A model generated the notes under the pieces. That model had not been told where the DNA came from and did not search any database. It worked only from the letters and a program-made list of their open reading frames with translations. This document shows, piece by piece, positions 42,975-54,983 of a stretch of DNA of 64,000 nucleotides. Source of the DNA: Globodera rostochiensis (taxonomy: Eukaryota > Nematoda > Chromadorea > Rhabditida > Heteroderidae); assembly GCA_018350325.1 (NCBI GenBank), contig JAEVLN010000001.1:3275501-3339500 (forward strand), in the 5' to 3' direction. Numbering within the stretch: position 1 is the first letter of the stretch; every line of letters starts with the position of its first letter. The position numbers and the translations under genes were made by a program.

Positions 42975-45440
42975 AAGGTGCATCTTTTTTGAAAATTTGG
43001 GCCGATCTTTAAAGGTGCATTTTTCGGTTTTATGCATTTTTCTTATGGAATTTTCCAAAAAAGCCTAACATCGTCACTTAAATACTATATTTAAAGCCCA
43101 ATTACTTAATGCATATGCCTATTTCATTATTTTATCAATAATAAATATTAAAATCTTGGGTATTATTTTTTGATCGATACGCAATTACATTTTGTTATAT
43201 GCACGTGGGCGATCGATAGTCAGCTGCTGCTCTTGCTTGATGCTTCTACAGTTTGTCATTCTTCTGTTCAATTTCAGCGACGGCTTCTTTGTAGACCTAC
43301 GCCCGGCACATTGGTGACCTTGAAAAATATCAATAAATTCAAACATTCATTGTTGCTTCGACCTTTGAATAATTAAGCCATCAATTTTCTCAAAAAATTA
43401 GACATTCGAATTTATAGGCAATATGATACTTTTTAGCACTGTAGGAGAACTGTAACATTAAGAAAATGCTAAATATGCTTTGAACCGCGGAGATGGGATT
43501 CCCCGAGGTTTATGCGGGGTAGTGGGTATTTCCCCCTACCTATCCAGAAAAATTTATTAAATTTTTTTGATCGTATGAACCTGTCACGTTGGTGACCTTG
43601 CAAAATTGTCGAGAATTCAGCTGGGTATATCTTGGATGTGAGGGTTGGACTTTGGGTAATATTGCTGATGGTAACCCGGTTTTTTTGAAAATTTCAGCTG
43701 CTTTATTTTGAATCAACTATTCTTTGGGTTTTCAGGGTCGTAGTTCCGAACCCGACGCCCTCACCAATTTTGAACCCCCGACCGTTTTCGCAATTTTTTG
43801 AAAAATTGCAAGTTTTTCAAAAATCAATTTTTGAACAAAATGGTTGATTCTGGTCCAGGGTTCGAAATAGGTCACTGGTCGCTCACGTTTGGATGCCGTT
43901 ATATGTTAAGGAGATAGTCAAAATTTAAATTTTTAAAGTTTTTTAAACTATTTTATTAAGGAAAACATTCAATTTAATTCTTACGTATCGGAGGCGGTCG
44001 GCGCTATCTCAACAAAGCCAGATGCGTGTCTCACTTCATAGGGCGTCACCCGGGCCACATTTGTCGGCCAGCAATCGCCTCGCGAATTCCGGCGTCAAAT
44101 GCCCGCTGGTTGTCCAATGCCTTTTTTTGCGCCTTTTGCCTTTTATTAAGTATCGGCATTTAATCTAAGCACAAAATTTAAGTGAGTATGGGGTTTGATC
44201 ACAATTTCGGGTGTTCAAAAATGTGTACGTTCCTAATTTCCGTTTAACTAAAATTTTTAAAATAAATACAACCACATTTTTGAAAATAAAAATATATTTA
44301 CGTGTAAAAATTAACTTCAAAATTAAAAATTGTTGTGAGAAATGATAGACAAAAAAACACTTACACTAAAACGCACGAGAAGCCATTTTGCGTGTGAATC
44401 CGCTACCCTTGTCTCATCGGAGACTGTCGTTGTTCCAGTGAAGGTTCCGACGGATTTGATCGAACAAGGTCGAGGCTGCCGGAATATTTTTTGTTTGAGA
44501 TCCATGTTTTTCAAAATCCATGCAAAAAAGAAATTACGGTCAGAGTGCGACAATGTATGACGACAGCGGCGGCTGTTGATCATAACCACCGGCACTTCCA
44601 CTCGCCACCATTTGAGTATTGTTTGATTCGTGGCCACAAGACGTTTTTAATAAATAAAAATTGTTGACCAGCACTGTTGTGTTCGCTACGTAAATGTCCG
44701 GTTTGTGGTAAATTTGAGTCACAGATAACACCGCCCGCTCGACTGGATGAAAAATTACACCTTGAAATTGAAATATTTTTAAAAAATTTTCATGGGGCCG
44801 CAAAATGCATCAGGATTTGTTGGACCGTGTAGATTTTTTGGTGAGCAACAACATGTCAAGTGGCCATTATGGGTGCGAAATTGATTAGCAAATAAATATT
44901 GAAATTGTAATAAATTAGGGTTTCAAAAAGATTTTCTTTTGAAAAAGTGTAAGTTTAAATATTAGGCCATAATTAATTGACTTTTTAATTTTAGGAGTGG
45001 ACATTGTCGGGTCTTTGCATTTAATCACTCTGTTGGACAATTTTGTTTGCTAATGAAGGTAAAAGCATTTATTTGGTGATTTTAAGCCAAAAAACATTTT
45101 TAAATTCCAAAAATTTTTAGGCCATGACTTCAGAAACCACACAAGACAATGGCAATGGCCGGTATCATCGAGGAATTTTTGGCCCAATGCTTATGTAGCC
45201 ATTCAATTTGGGTAAATTTTTGTGAAATTTAAAATTTAAATGTTTGTCCAATATAACTCCACCGCAATGGTTAAGTTGGAAATTTTATTCTGACATAAAT
45301 TTAAACTTTTTAAAAATGGCGGACGCCAAAATGTCGGAAACCGCGTATGGATAAGCCTTAATCATGATTTTATTAGTTAGTTAAAAATTGGGTCAATCAA
45401 TATTTTCATTTTATAAACAAAAATATTAGCTTTATTTGTT
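42975..45440. other. Stretch without a firmly supported gene
   Basis: Several pieces look like isolated short exons (around 43190-43375, 44350-44560, 45125-45200) but no consistent splicing or family was recognised. Confidence 0.35.
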
Positions 45441-45450
45441 TGTTTTTGCA

Positions 45451-45500
45451 GAAATTGGCAATTTATTTGTCGATTCGGCCGACGAATTGTTTCCGTGTGC
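45451..45500 (+). pseudogene. SPRY-domain C-terminal fragment (SPRYSEC-type)
   Basis: Directly after a TTTTTGCAG, the frame reads 'GNLFVDSADELFPC'. This is the conserved C-terminal SPRY phrase of the large cyst-nematode SPRY family (usually '(A/G)NLFVDSAADLFPCVSL'). The following residues no longer match. No upstream SPRY exon was found next to it, so it is a stray fragment. Confidence 0.6.
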
Positions 45501-46095
45501 ACCCGAATTTTTTTTTCGTTTATTTTTCTTTGAAGAGTGCGGTTGATGGATTTGACAGTTATACAATTCGTCTTATTTTCAAATTGTCTGATCTGGTTTT
45601 TGCAACTCTGCTCGATAAAGAATTTAATATTCCGAGACTCGATTCACTAACTTGCTGTTAGCACTAAAAAACAAACTTAAATTAAAGAAGTCTTTCGTTG
45701 TTGTTGATCGATCATCCAACCTTCGTTAGATCATTTTTGATGATCGCGCTGAAGTGCGTCCCCGTAATGTGGCTGGACCTAATTCCGCCACCACCGGTTC
45801 CTTCCTGGTCCCGGGCCACTTGCGGCGTCACACCAGCAAAATTGTTTTTTATTTTTTGAACCGCAAAATTTTCAACTGCTTCTTCATTTAAAAAAGGTCG
45901 AATAGCTAACAAATAAAAAATGTTTTCTTTATTTTAACAAAAATGTTTTCTAAAATTTTCCTGACGGCGCCGTCGGACACGAAAGTGGCAATATGCACAA
46001 ATTGTTTAACGCGGAAACAGGAAAATTTTAGAAAACATTTATTTGGACGAAAGTACAAGCCAATGTGATGAGTGTACTTAAATTTCTTTTTCACA

Positions 46096-46985
46096 TCTGT
46101 TTTAAATTCCTTTTAAGGAATTTGTCAATTCAATCGATTTGGTCACTTTCATCTTAGGTGTTTTAAAACCAAAATTTACATATTTGGGAATTTTGGTGGG
46201 TTTTTGTATTTGTTTTATTGAACTTTCTGTTTTAAATTCCTTTTAAGGAAATTATCAATTCAATCGATTTGGTCAATTTTATCTTAGGTGTTTTAAAACC
46301 AAAATTTACATTGGGTTTTTGTATTTGTTTTATTGGACTTTCTGTTTTAAATTCCTTTTAAGGAATTTGTCAATTCAATCGATTTGGTCAATTTCATCTT
46401 AGGTAAAACCAAAATTTACATTGGGTTTTTGTATTTGTTTTATTGAACTTTCTGTTTTAAATTCCTTTTAAGGAAATTATCAATTCAATCGATTTGGTCA
46501 ATTTTATCTTAGGTGTTTTAAAACCAAAATTTACATTGGGTTTTTGTATTTGTTTTATTGGACTTTCTGTTTTAAATTCCTTTTAAGGAAATTATCAATT
46601 CAATCGATTTGGTCAATTTCATCTTAGGTGTTTTAAAACCAAAATTTACATTGGGTTTTTGTATTTGTTTTATTGGACTTTCTGTTTTAAATTCCTTTTA
46701 AGGAAATTATCAATTCAATCGATTTGGTCAATTTCATCTTAGGTGTTTTAAAACCAAAATTTACATTGGGTTTTTGTATTTGTTTTATTGGACTTTCTGT
46801 TTTAAATTCCTTTTAAGGAAATTATCAATTCAATCGATTTGGTCAATTTTATCTTAGGTGTTTTAAAACCAAAATTTACATTGGGTTTTTGTATTTGTTT
46901 TATTGGACTTTCTGTTTTAAATTCCTTTTAAGGAAATTATCAATTCAATCGATTTGGTCAATTTCATCTTAGGTGTAAAACCAAA
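46096..46985. repeat. Tandem array, ~115-bp unit, eight copies
   Basis: Units begin near 46096, 46226, 46341, 46451, 46567, 46681, 46797 and 46912. Each contains TTTTAAATTCCTTTTAAGGAA (a near-palindrome), TCAATTCAATCGATTTGGTC and AACCAAAATTTACATTGGG. Copies are nearly identical and differ mainly by small deletions. A single unit and its right flank reappear at 50355-50596. Confidence 0.92.
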
Positions 46986-47026
46986 ATTTTCGTTTTTATG
47001 TCTAGTTGCTGTTTTCTCTTTTTCGG

Positions 47027-47173
47027 GGAGCATACAAAAAGTTTAATTTCCCCCGTATTCCGTAGAAATTTTGAAGCTCAAAAGCAATTTTTGGCGCGCG
47101 AACCATTTGATCGTTGATCGGTTCTAAAGCAATAAAAAAGGATTATTAATTAATCAAAACTTTCTTATAACTA
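47027..47173. repeat. Left copy of a flank duplicated at 50444-50594
   Basis: This block (GGGAGCAT..AAAAAGTTTAATTTCCC through GGATTATTAATTAATCAAAACTTTCTTATAAC) is repeated in the same orientation at 50444-50594. The segment in between carries the F-box-like fragment and the FLYWCH gene. Confidence 0.85.
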
Positions 47174-47814
47174 GGGCGGCGATTTATATGGAAACCCATA
47201 TTTTTTTTGCGCACTTGAAACGGCTTCTAAATGCCATAAATAGTATTTTAGCTTTGGTTGGAGCTTCTAAAGCCTATTTTATAATCCATATTTTTCCATA
47301 TTTCGAGATTTTTATCCATATTTCGTCCATATTTTGCATTTTTTGTCCATTTGCGATTTTTCATCCATATTTTATGGCCATATTTCGAGATTTTTTATCC
47401 ATATAAATCGCCGCCCTACTTATAACACCGATATTTTTGGGCAAGAAAAAGTTCATTTTAGTGATGTAATCGCCGAAAGGACAGAAAAATTATTAAAAGT
47501 CAAATTTTTAAGATTTTTGAATTTGCCGGATTCCGGGTTGCCGGACATTTTTGGGGCACTTTGTACTTAAATGATAAATATTTGAAAATGGACCCAATTT
47601 AAAATTTCATTAATTTACATATTTTCTGTCCATCGGTTTGTTATAAATATGCGTTTATTAAGCATGAACCTTTTCAGTTTTTAGTTTATTGGAATCAAAA
47701 ATCATGGAACGCTAACAACAACAACAAATGTCTGACAATCCGAAAAAAGTGGAGAAACGATTGAAGGAAGTGTAAGTTTTTTACTTTGAAAAAGAAATGA
47801 AAAGGGGGGCATAC

Positions 47815-48260
47815 CTATTCAGGAAACTTATTTAGTAGGAGAGTCCACATTTTTAGTCTAAAATCGATTTTCCATTGGTTGTTGTTACCAAAATGCAAAT
47901 TCAAACGATATATTGGGTAAAATCTAAGAATTGGGATTCTGATTTTTTTAATTTCCGCCAAAAATTTACATCCGGGGCTTTTCGGGGGGGGGGGGCTAAT
48001 CATGAATCGGACATCAGATTGTGTCAAATCATTAATTTTAATCTATGATTCTGCGCCAAGTACTTATTTTTGGTAATAGTAAAGCTGGTGCCCCATTTCA
48101 AAAAAATTTCGGAATCAAACGAATTTATTTGGCTCAATTTTTATTGTAAAATTTAATCGATTTTTCGAAAAACTCAAATTCGGGCCGGGGTTCAAAATCG
48201 GGCAAAATGGAGGTCAGATTCGGATTCTACGTGCTTAAAAAACCCCACTTGAGGCACCTC
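47815..48260. repeat. Dispersed repeat, second copy (see 2170-2680)
   Basis: Shares the G-run, 'CATCAGATTGTGTCAAATCA' and 'GGTAATAGTAAAGCTGGTGC' with the first copy, diverged. Confidence 0.6.
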
Positions 48261-48307
48261 TTTCGACGATTTTTCATATGATTGACTTAAAACAGTTTTT
48301 TAGTTTC

Positions 48308-48784
48308 GTTTGTGACGACGTTTTATTCGAAGTCTTCAGTCGGGTTTAAATTGTTTAAAACCCTTAAAGATCTTTTTCTAATGTTTTATCCAATTTCTAC
48401 ATAAACTTTTTTAGTTACATCGACCGAAATGTCATCAAATTTCTCCAAAGCATTCGTCCGCTTTTCGCTTCCAAAGGGACCAATGTCCCTATTTCCGCAG
48501 TAATTAACCAAACCCGCAGTTGGCAAATCATTTGGCCATTAATCAATGACAACATTTGCTGCTTTGTTTTGTTCTTGTCCACTTTCAAATGTTTGCGCCG
48601 ATTCTCTCCGACCTTTTTGCGCGATTGTGCAAAGCTCCAATTGGTCAAATTCTATGAACCTTTCCCCGTGTTCTCGACCGATAACAATGCAATGGCCAAA
48701 TGGTTGCACACGCCCCGCGGGGATGGACTTCCGATGTTGTTTGAATGCAATTATTGTTCAGAAAGAATGGAAGGACTCAAAATG
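48308..48784 (+). pseudogene. Partial F-box-like gene of a cyst-nematode family
   Basis: After a TTTTTTAG acceptor the frame reads 'FVCDDVLFEVFSR', the start of an F-box-like domain, and then breaks off. After a second acceptor (48413-48414) a long exon, 48415-48784, encodes 'YIDRNVIKFLQSIRPLFAS' through 'RRFSPTFLRDCAKLQLVKFY' and 'AKWLHTPRGDGLPMLFECNY' to 'MEGLKM' and a GTGGGT donor. These are landmark phrases of a large cyst-nematode family with an N-terminal F-box-like region and unknown C-terminal domain. The part between the F-box start and the exon, and everything after 48784 (satellite), is missing, so the gene is truncated. Confidence 0.65.
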
Positions 48785-48789
48785 GTGGG

Positions 48790-49050
48790 TTTTTGGGTGT
48801 CCGGACATTTGGCACATTGGACATTTGGCACACTAGTGAAAAAACGGACATTTCGCACACTGGGAGGAAAAAAGACGTTTCGCACACTGGACATTTCGCA
48901 CATTGGACATTTCGCACACTAGTGAAAAAACGGACATTTCGCACACTGGGGGGAAAAAAGACGTTTCGCACACTGGACATTTCGCACATTGGAACACTAG
49001 TGAAAAAACAGACGTTTCGCACGCTAAGGCGGGGGAAAGGACGTTTCATG
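48790..49050. repeat. Inverted satellite, left block (GGACATTTCGCACACT)
   Basis: Tandem units of GGACATTTGGCACA/GGACATTTCGCACACT interspersed with ACTAGTGAAAAAACGGACAT and GGAGGAAAAAAGACG. The reverse complement of this array stands at 50130-50350. Confidence 0.88.
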
Positions 49051-49159
49051 CAACTTAGCCAATTAGGCTTTTTTTAAAATAACAAATTTATGAATTCAGC
49101 AAAATAACAATATAAAAACAATGAAACCGGTAATGGGTAAGTGGTACAAAACAAAAATA

Positions 49160-49963
49160 GAGATCGCATTAATTTTCCTCTTCTGACGTATCATTTCCAC
49201 TTTCTTCATCTCCACGAATGTGAAGACCCTCCACGTATCCCTGCATCACGAGACCTAGCAGGTCAATAGCGTCCATTAGCCCATCGTCTGTGTCGATCCA
49301 TCCAGGATTCGGACTACATTCAGCTCTTTTATCACATATTTCGGCTTTCGCGTTGTACTTTTCTGTAGACGCTCTGCGCGTCCAATGTCCACCTGCTTGT
49401 CCACCTGGCTGCGGACGGACGCCAAGAAATCGCTCAATGATGGGTGGTGGATTCAGCTCACGCTGAATTTTAAATTATCCATCCATTCATCCATCAAAAA
49501 TCTATTACCGCAAATTGTCCATGTGCCGCCTCCATTCCGTTGTTAACGGTGCCGCGCCGTGATTGTGCTCCTTTGGCCCCAAATATCCCGTCAGAAGTTC
49601 CTCATCTTCCAATTTAGCCGTAGCCTGGCAAATTGTCTTCTGCTCGCATCTAAACCATTTCATTCGTTGACGCACGTAACGATAACCTGCATCAAAAAAA
49701 AATCATTTTTGTAAAATTCATTGACGGACCTTGGTACCAGAGGCAAAGTTCTCCTCTGATAGTTTTACCCCGCTGGAATTGGACAGGTTGCCGATTCTCC
49801 TCATCGCCTCCCTCCTCGTTGACTGCTGGTCATCTGCTGCAGGTTGCGCCGTTTGTTCTGTTGGAACTCGTTCGTTCAGTATGCTGTCCTCTGCCGCTGT
49901 TGAAATTCGCTGTCGTTTATTCGCTTTCTGGAGCTGTTCAAGTTTTTTGCGTACATTTGACAT
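49160..49963 (-). CDS. FLYWCH zinc-finger gene, likely mobile-element cargo
   Basis: Exon 1 (49738-49963) encodes 'MSNVRKKLEQLQKANKRQR' and a Gln/Ser-rich linker. With donor GTACCA it joins exon 2 (49509-49686). Exon 2 encodes 'GYRYVRQRMKWFRCEQKTIC' then 'QATAKL...GPKEHNHG', a FLYWCH zinc finger (Tyr, Trp, Cys-x5-Cys, His-Asn-His). A third segment (49172-49460) after TTCAG encodes 'LNPPPIIERFLGVRPQPGGQ' to 'IRGDEESGNDTSEEEN' and a stop, but its phase does not fit exon 2 cleanly. FLYWCH domains bind DNA and are common in MULE transposases and in genes derived from them. No MULE catalytic domain is present here. The gene sits between inverted satellites, so capture by an element is likely. Confidence 0.6.
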
Positions 49964-50129
49964 TTTTATTAGTAATAATTCTTTAAAAATAGGCCTTAAA
50001 AATCCAAAGATGAATGAAATAAAGAATTTGGTGGGTCTATAGGGAAAGTCTTGCTTTAAATGCATATTTTAAGACTCGAATTCTTTCAAGATAAATTTAT
50101 GGGAATATTCAGTCACAGTCCCACATTTT

Positions 50130-50350
50130 ATTGTGTGCGAAATTTGTGTGTGAAACGTCTTTTTTCCTCCCAGTGTGCGAAATGTCCGTTTTTTCACTAG
50201 TGTGCGAAATGACCGTGTGCCAAATGTCCAGTGTGCCAAATGTCCTTTTTCCCCCCAGTGTGCCAAATGTCCGTTTTTTCACTAGTGTGCCAAATGTCCA
50301 ATGTGCCAAATGTCAGTGTGCCAAATGTCCAATGTGCCAAATGTCCGATA
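50130..50350. repeat. Inverted satellite, right block
   Basis: AGTGTGCCAAATGTCC/AGTGTGCGAAATGTCC units in inverse orientation to 48790-49050. Together they flank a ~1.08-kb centre holding the FLYWCH gene. Confidence 0.88.
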
Positions 50351-50443
50351 GCCGGGTTTTTGTATGTGTTTTATTGGACTTTCTGTTTTAAATTCCTTTT
50401 AAGGAATTTGTCAATTCAATCGATCCGGTTAAAACCACTTTTT

Positions 50444-50594
50444 GGGAGCATAAAAAAAGTTTAATTTCCCCCGAATTCCGTAGAAATTTTTGAAGCTGAA
50501 AAGCAATTTTTTTTTGTGCGCGCGAACCGTTTGATCTTTGATCGGTTCTAAAGCAATTAAAAAGGATTATTAATTAATCAAAACTTTCTTATAA
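50444..50594. repeat. Right copy of the 47027-47173 flank
   Basis: Direct repeat of 47027-47173 with a few differences; preceded at 50355-50440 by one unit of the ~115-bp satellite. Confidence 0.85.
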
Positions 50595-50639
50595 CACTTA
50601 TCTCATTCAAAAAAAAAATTCAACATAACGAAACTCCGC

Positions 50640-51487
50640 TCAAAAAATGATCTCCAAAATCTCTGACAGATTTGCGCAAAATATTATTTCCATTCCAGGA
50701 TGCTCCTCCGCAGTTAGCCCGGCTTCGGCAATGTCCACGGCGTTCTCGGGTGCAAGAATCATTCGCCGGCGCCCGAAGTCCGCAGCGCCCAGCACTTTTT
50801 CCACAACACCTCCGATTCGTTCCAGTGCGCCAGTCGCCACTCCATTTGCGATGACCAGGCTTGCCGACAGGATGGTGTCCATGCGCACACAGCGCTGGAT
50901 CGCGAGCGAATAAATCGCTACCGCCGTTGCCGTTGCTCCCGATGGGCCGTCAAATTCATCCTCCTCCGGAGGAATACGCAATTCGATTTGATGGCCGTCA
51001 AAAAAATCGGGCCCGAACCTGTTGGCACGGATTTGGCGGGCGAGGTTGTATGCGAAATGTGCGTATTGCTTTAAATATCAGTTAATTAAATTTAAGTATA
51101 TTTTTTTCTTTAAAAATTAACATTTTATCAAAAACAAAAAAAAACATTTCTGTTCAAATCGCTTGCATTTTTCGCAGCATCCACCCACCAAAGATCAACA
51201 TTTTCCCAAAACTTTTCCAAATTTTTTTTGCATTTAAATAAAATTACCGCCGCCTCTGCGTTGAAATTGCCGACTAACGTGAGTCCCGGCGTCATTTTAA
51301 CTCGGTCGATGCGCGCGGCGATTTCTTGCGGCACACCTTTAATTAAGTTAGCCGTGGACTTTTCAGTACCGGGCTCCCGGACGATTGAGTGCCCGTTATA
51401 TAATGCGACATTTGAGTAAAAACTATGAAATAGGAAACAAAGCATCAAAATTGAAAGTTTTTCAATTGATTTAAAAATCCGCTTCAA
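50640..51487 (-). CDS. Lon-like (S16) serine protease domain gene, partial
   Basis: The 3' exon (50640 to about 51069) encodes 'YAHFAYNLARQIRANRF', 'FDGPSGATATAVAIYSL' (catalytic Ser in DGPSG), 'RIGGVVEKVLGAADFGRRR' (Lys of the GGxxEK motif), 'MILAPEN' and a C-terminal 'LSEILEIIF'. This matches the proteolytic domain of Lon: Ser/Lys dyad, here 48 residues apart rather than the 43 of E. coli Lon. An upstream exon (about 51133-51487) encodes a hydrophobic, signal-like segment ('LSILMLCFLFHSFYSNVAL') followed by 'TPGLTLVGNFNAEAAVILFK'. No AAA+ ATPase part is seen. The protein may be a short secreted or membrane-bound Lon-domain protein; the exon join (GTTTTT donor near 51148) is weak. Confidence 0.6.
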
Positions 51488-52107
51488 ATTCTCATTCTTG
51501 TTTTCTATCGACTAATTCGAGACAATTTTTTAGTCTAGGGGTTTTCGGGGGCGTAAATCTAAAAATTTTCCTTTCTGAGAATAAAATTGGTACAAAATGG
51601 GATCCCCTTTCTTTCTCCATAGTTTCTCTTGGCACTCAGGTGTCGCATTTATAACGGGCCCTCAATCGGCGAAACTCAATCGTACTGGACCGCCTTTCTT
51701 CGCAAACAAACTTCAAAAATCATAAAAACCATTACCTGCACCGATACGCACACCCCCTCGCCTCTCGCGTGTGCGCGCGGCTTCGATGCACGTTGCGCGA
51801 TGCTTGAGTGTTAAATGCCCTCGGGCATTGCAAACCACCGCTCAGTAATCCGCAGGGAAACTGAAAACTTGTGGGGCACCAATTACGGTACTTAAACACC
51901 GCGCGACGAAACGAAAAAAAAACAAATTTGTTAATAGAAAATAAAATATAGAATTAAAGCCGTTTTCGAACGCGCAACAATATTTCTAACCTGCCTTTGT
52001 TCGGCCACAATCATTGCTACCACATTTTCTGCCATTTTTTTAATTGATGTCGCTTAACAATATTTTAACTTCTGATGAGGTTGGGGCATTGGACCGCTCA
52101 AACCCAA

Positions 52108-54983
52108 TGGCGACGGAGGAATCGATGGCATCAGCGACGGATGTGCATGGAATGTGTTGTTGAAGTGGTGATGGCCATTCGACGCTGTGCACGAGCCTTT
52201 TGCTGATCACTGAAAATTAAACGTTCTGGGTAAATTTTTCCTCAGCAAAGAGAACATTTTTTTGATTATACCCTCCACTACCCAAAACATAAAATCGAAA
52301 AAAGCCACTAAAAGGAAGGATCTAAAAATGCCCCCCTCCCTATGGTTCTTGGCCAACTTTGAGAGGCCATAACTTTCTTCACAGTTGAATCCGCGCAAAA
52401 ATTCTTACAGATTCGTGCGTTAGGCTTAAAGTGGAGTTGATTGGTATATGATTCCATCAAAAATCAAAAAAATAAACAAATTGCCATCAAAAATCAAAAA
52501 AAAAATTTGCTTTTTTGAAAATTCCTTAAAATAAAATACCTTGGCGCTTAGATAGGAAAGCCTTCTGAGCGCCGCGCTCAGATGGTTCAAATTTCCCTAG
52601 CCAAAATTTTTTTCTGGCTACGGCCCAGGATTTGACGGAAAAGATTTTACCCCCGTAAACGACATTTTAGCCGTAAATTTTTCCTCAGCAAAGAGAAAAT
52701 TTTTTCGATTATACCCTCCACTACCCAAAACAAAAAAAAATTCTAAAAAATTTTGGAGTTTTCACCCATTTTCGGCCTCGTTGATGCTCTATCCGCACCG
52801 TTATGTCTCCGTAATTAATTTAAAATAGGCAAAAAAAGCCCCCTGTCCCCCCTAACATAAAACGAAACCACACAAACATTTGGTACTTGTTGATTTTCAA
52901 AAGGTTGTCGTTGGTCTCCGCCTTCGGGACCACTTTGAGAGCTAAGGTGGCCATTGCCGAAATGAATCCGCTCTCAATTTCAGGGCATCGTCAGCAACAT
53001 TTTGTACACCGCCCAATCGTTGACACGTAAAACGGAGCTCCAATCATTCCTAAAAACAGAATTTAGCGTACCCATATTTTTACCATAGAACACTTTATCA
53101 TTTTGGCGCTTAATTTCGTCGGGAAAAATAAAATGTCAGTCATATCGTTAAATTTCACATTTTGTGAATGTTTTTATGTAATTGAAGAGCTAAGCCATTG
53201 AGTAACTGCCCAAAAACAATGGCAATAAACGCCAATTTTTAAATTTCAACATTAAACGTTTGAAAAAACATCAAAAAAATTGGTAAAAGTCGGGCTGGTC
53301 CCCCCCCCCCCCATTTTTTGAAAAAGTAAAATATTTTTTAAAGTCAATTAAAAGGTGTTTCTAGGAGTAATTGGGGGCGAGAATCCGAATATGCCAGCTA
53401 TTTAGACCAATTCCAAAAACCCGAATTCGAATAAATTTCAAAACATTTTTTCACATTACTGCTCAAAATCGTTTGAAATACACGGAATTATGAAAAGTTT
53501 AACAAGTTTTTTGGCGAAAGTTGTTACTTAAAAAGAAATGACAGAAATATGCTGCCACAATGCAGCGAATGGCGATTGGTGCATTTTAACTCGATTTTGA
53601 GCAGTAAATGTGAAATTTGAAAAATTTAATTTTTTGTAATTTGTTCGAATTCGGGTCCGGGTTTTTAGAATTGGTCTAAATGGATGTCATATTTGGATTC
53701 TACGCCCCCAATCACCCCTAGAAACACCTTTTAATTGACTTTGAAAAATATTTTTTTTTCAAAAAATGAGGGGGGGGGGGGGTGGGACCAGCCCGACTAT
53801 GACCAAAAAATTGATATCACCAATCATCACATCGATCATCAGACGGCAGGGCGAAAACGGCGACTCTCAGCGCCCTTGACCGCCGAGAATCCACGGCAGA
53901 TGATGGAGTAGAACCACACAAACAACACAATACTCGCGGCATAATAACTCGGCATGATGGCACAACCATTCTTGCCAAAAAAGATAATCCAGAACACTGA
54001 AAAAATTAAGATTATTAAAAAATGTAATTCAAGAATCTGTATGTAAAAAAGGACTCAACATTCAAAAGAGCCGTGTTTAGATATAGTTATCCGTTATCTC
54101 GAATTGCTTTGAATCAAACACTGAAACCAGAAAATTAGAAATGACAACCCAATTTTTTTTGTTTTTATCAGAAACAGGGGGGAGCCACCCGGTTAACCGA
54201 AAACCGAAACCGGGTTTTGACAAACCATAGGGAGGCCTTTTGATTTCCAAATTCTTAATTTTTGGATCAATTTATAACGGGAAATGGGTAATGGTTGAGA
54301 ATTGGGGTCCCGACGGAAAAAAAATTTAAAAATTTTGGAGGTTTAAAATTTTAAATGCATGTTTTCTGGGGTAAGAATATGCGTAGAACAAGAATCCAAG
54401 CTCGGATTTTGCTAATGTCGAACACGGAACCCGAAATCGAACATTTTTCGAAAGTCAAAAAGCAACTTTTTTTTGGGTTGACAAATTTTTTTATATTGCA
54501 CATTGCGACCCGGTTAACGATTGAATGGTTTTGTTTTCTTATTATTACAAACGTTTCTGTGCATTTTCTGAAGATTTTAACCTTTTTGGGTTCATGCATA
54601 AATTATTTTCACGTGTCCGAAATTTCAAAAAATGTTCGAATTCGGGTTCGGGGTTCGACATTCGCAAAATCCGTGCTCGGATTCGTGTTCCTCGCATTAT
54701 TTTACCCAAGAAAACACACTTTTTATAGTTCTAAAAAATTTTTCCGTCGGGACCCCAATTCTCTACCATTACCGGGAAATGCACCCCCTAAAAATTGATT
54801 TTTCGATAGCCTTCCCCAAGGGCAAAAGCCTAAATACGTGCCGGCTTTTAAAATTAACAAATTATGATCTTATAAAAACAATTTTAGCAAAATTTTGGAA
54901 AGGGGACAGCTTTTGTTTAGCAACATTAATAATTTTTAGACTAATTTCCTCAACAAAGGCCATTAAAAATTCAAAAAATTTGC
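52108..54983. repeat. 2,876-bp tandem duplication, copy 1
   Basis: Followed directly by an apparently identical copy at 54984-57859. Even a 13-base C-run and a 13-base G-run have the same length in both. The unit contains no convincing gene: open frames at 52207-52398 and 54355-54798 recur unchanged. Internally, 53290-53400 and 53690-53780 are inverted repeats bounded by the C- and G-runs. Confidence 0.93.

Noticed and set aside
41774..42977. hAT-style 8-bp duplication around the TTTACCG element
   Set aside because: Flanks ATTGTGAT and CTTTTAAG do not match, so the superfamily was left open.
54355..54798. 147-codon open frame repeated at 57231-57674
   Set aside because: Repetition is explained by the 2,876-bp duplication; the frame overlaps inverted repeat material and shows no domain.
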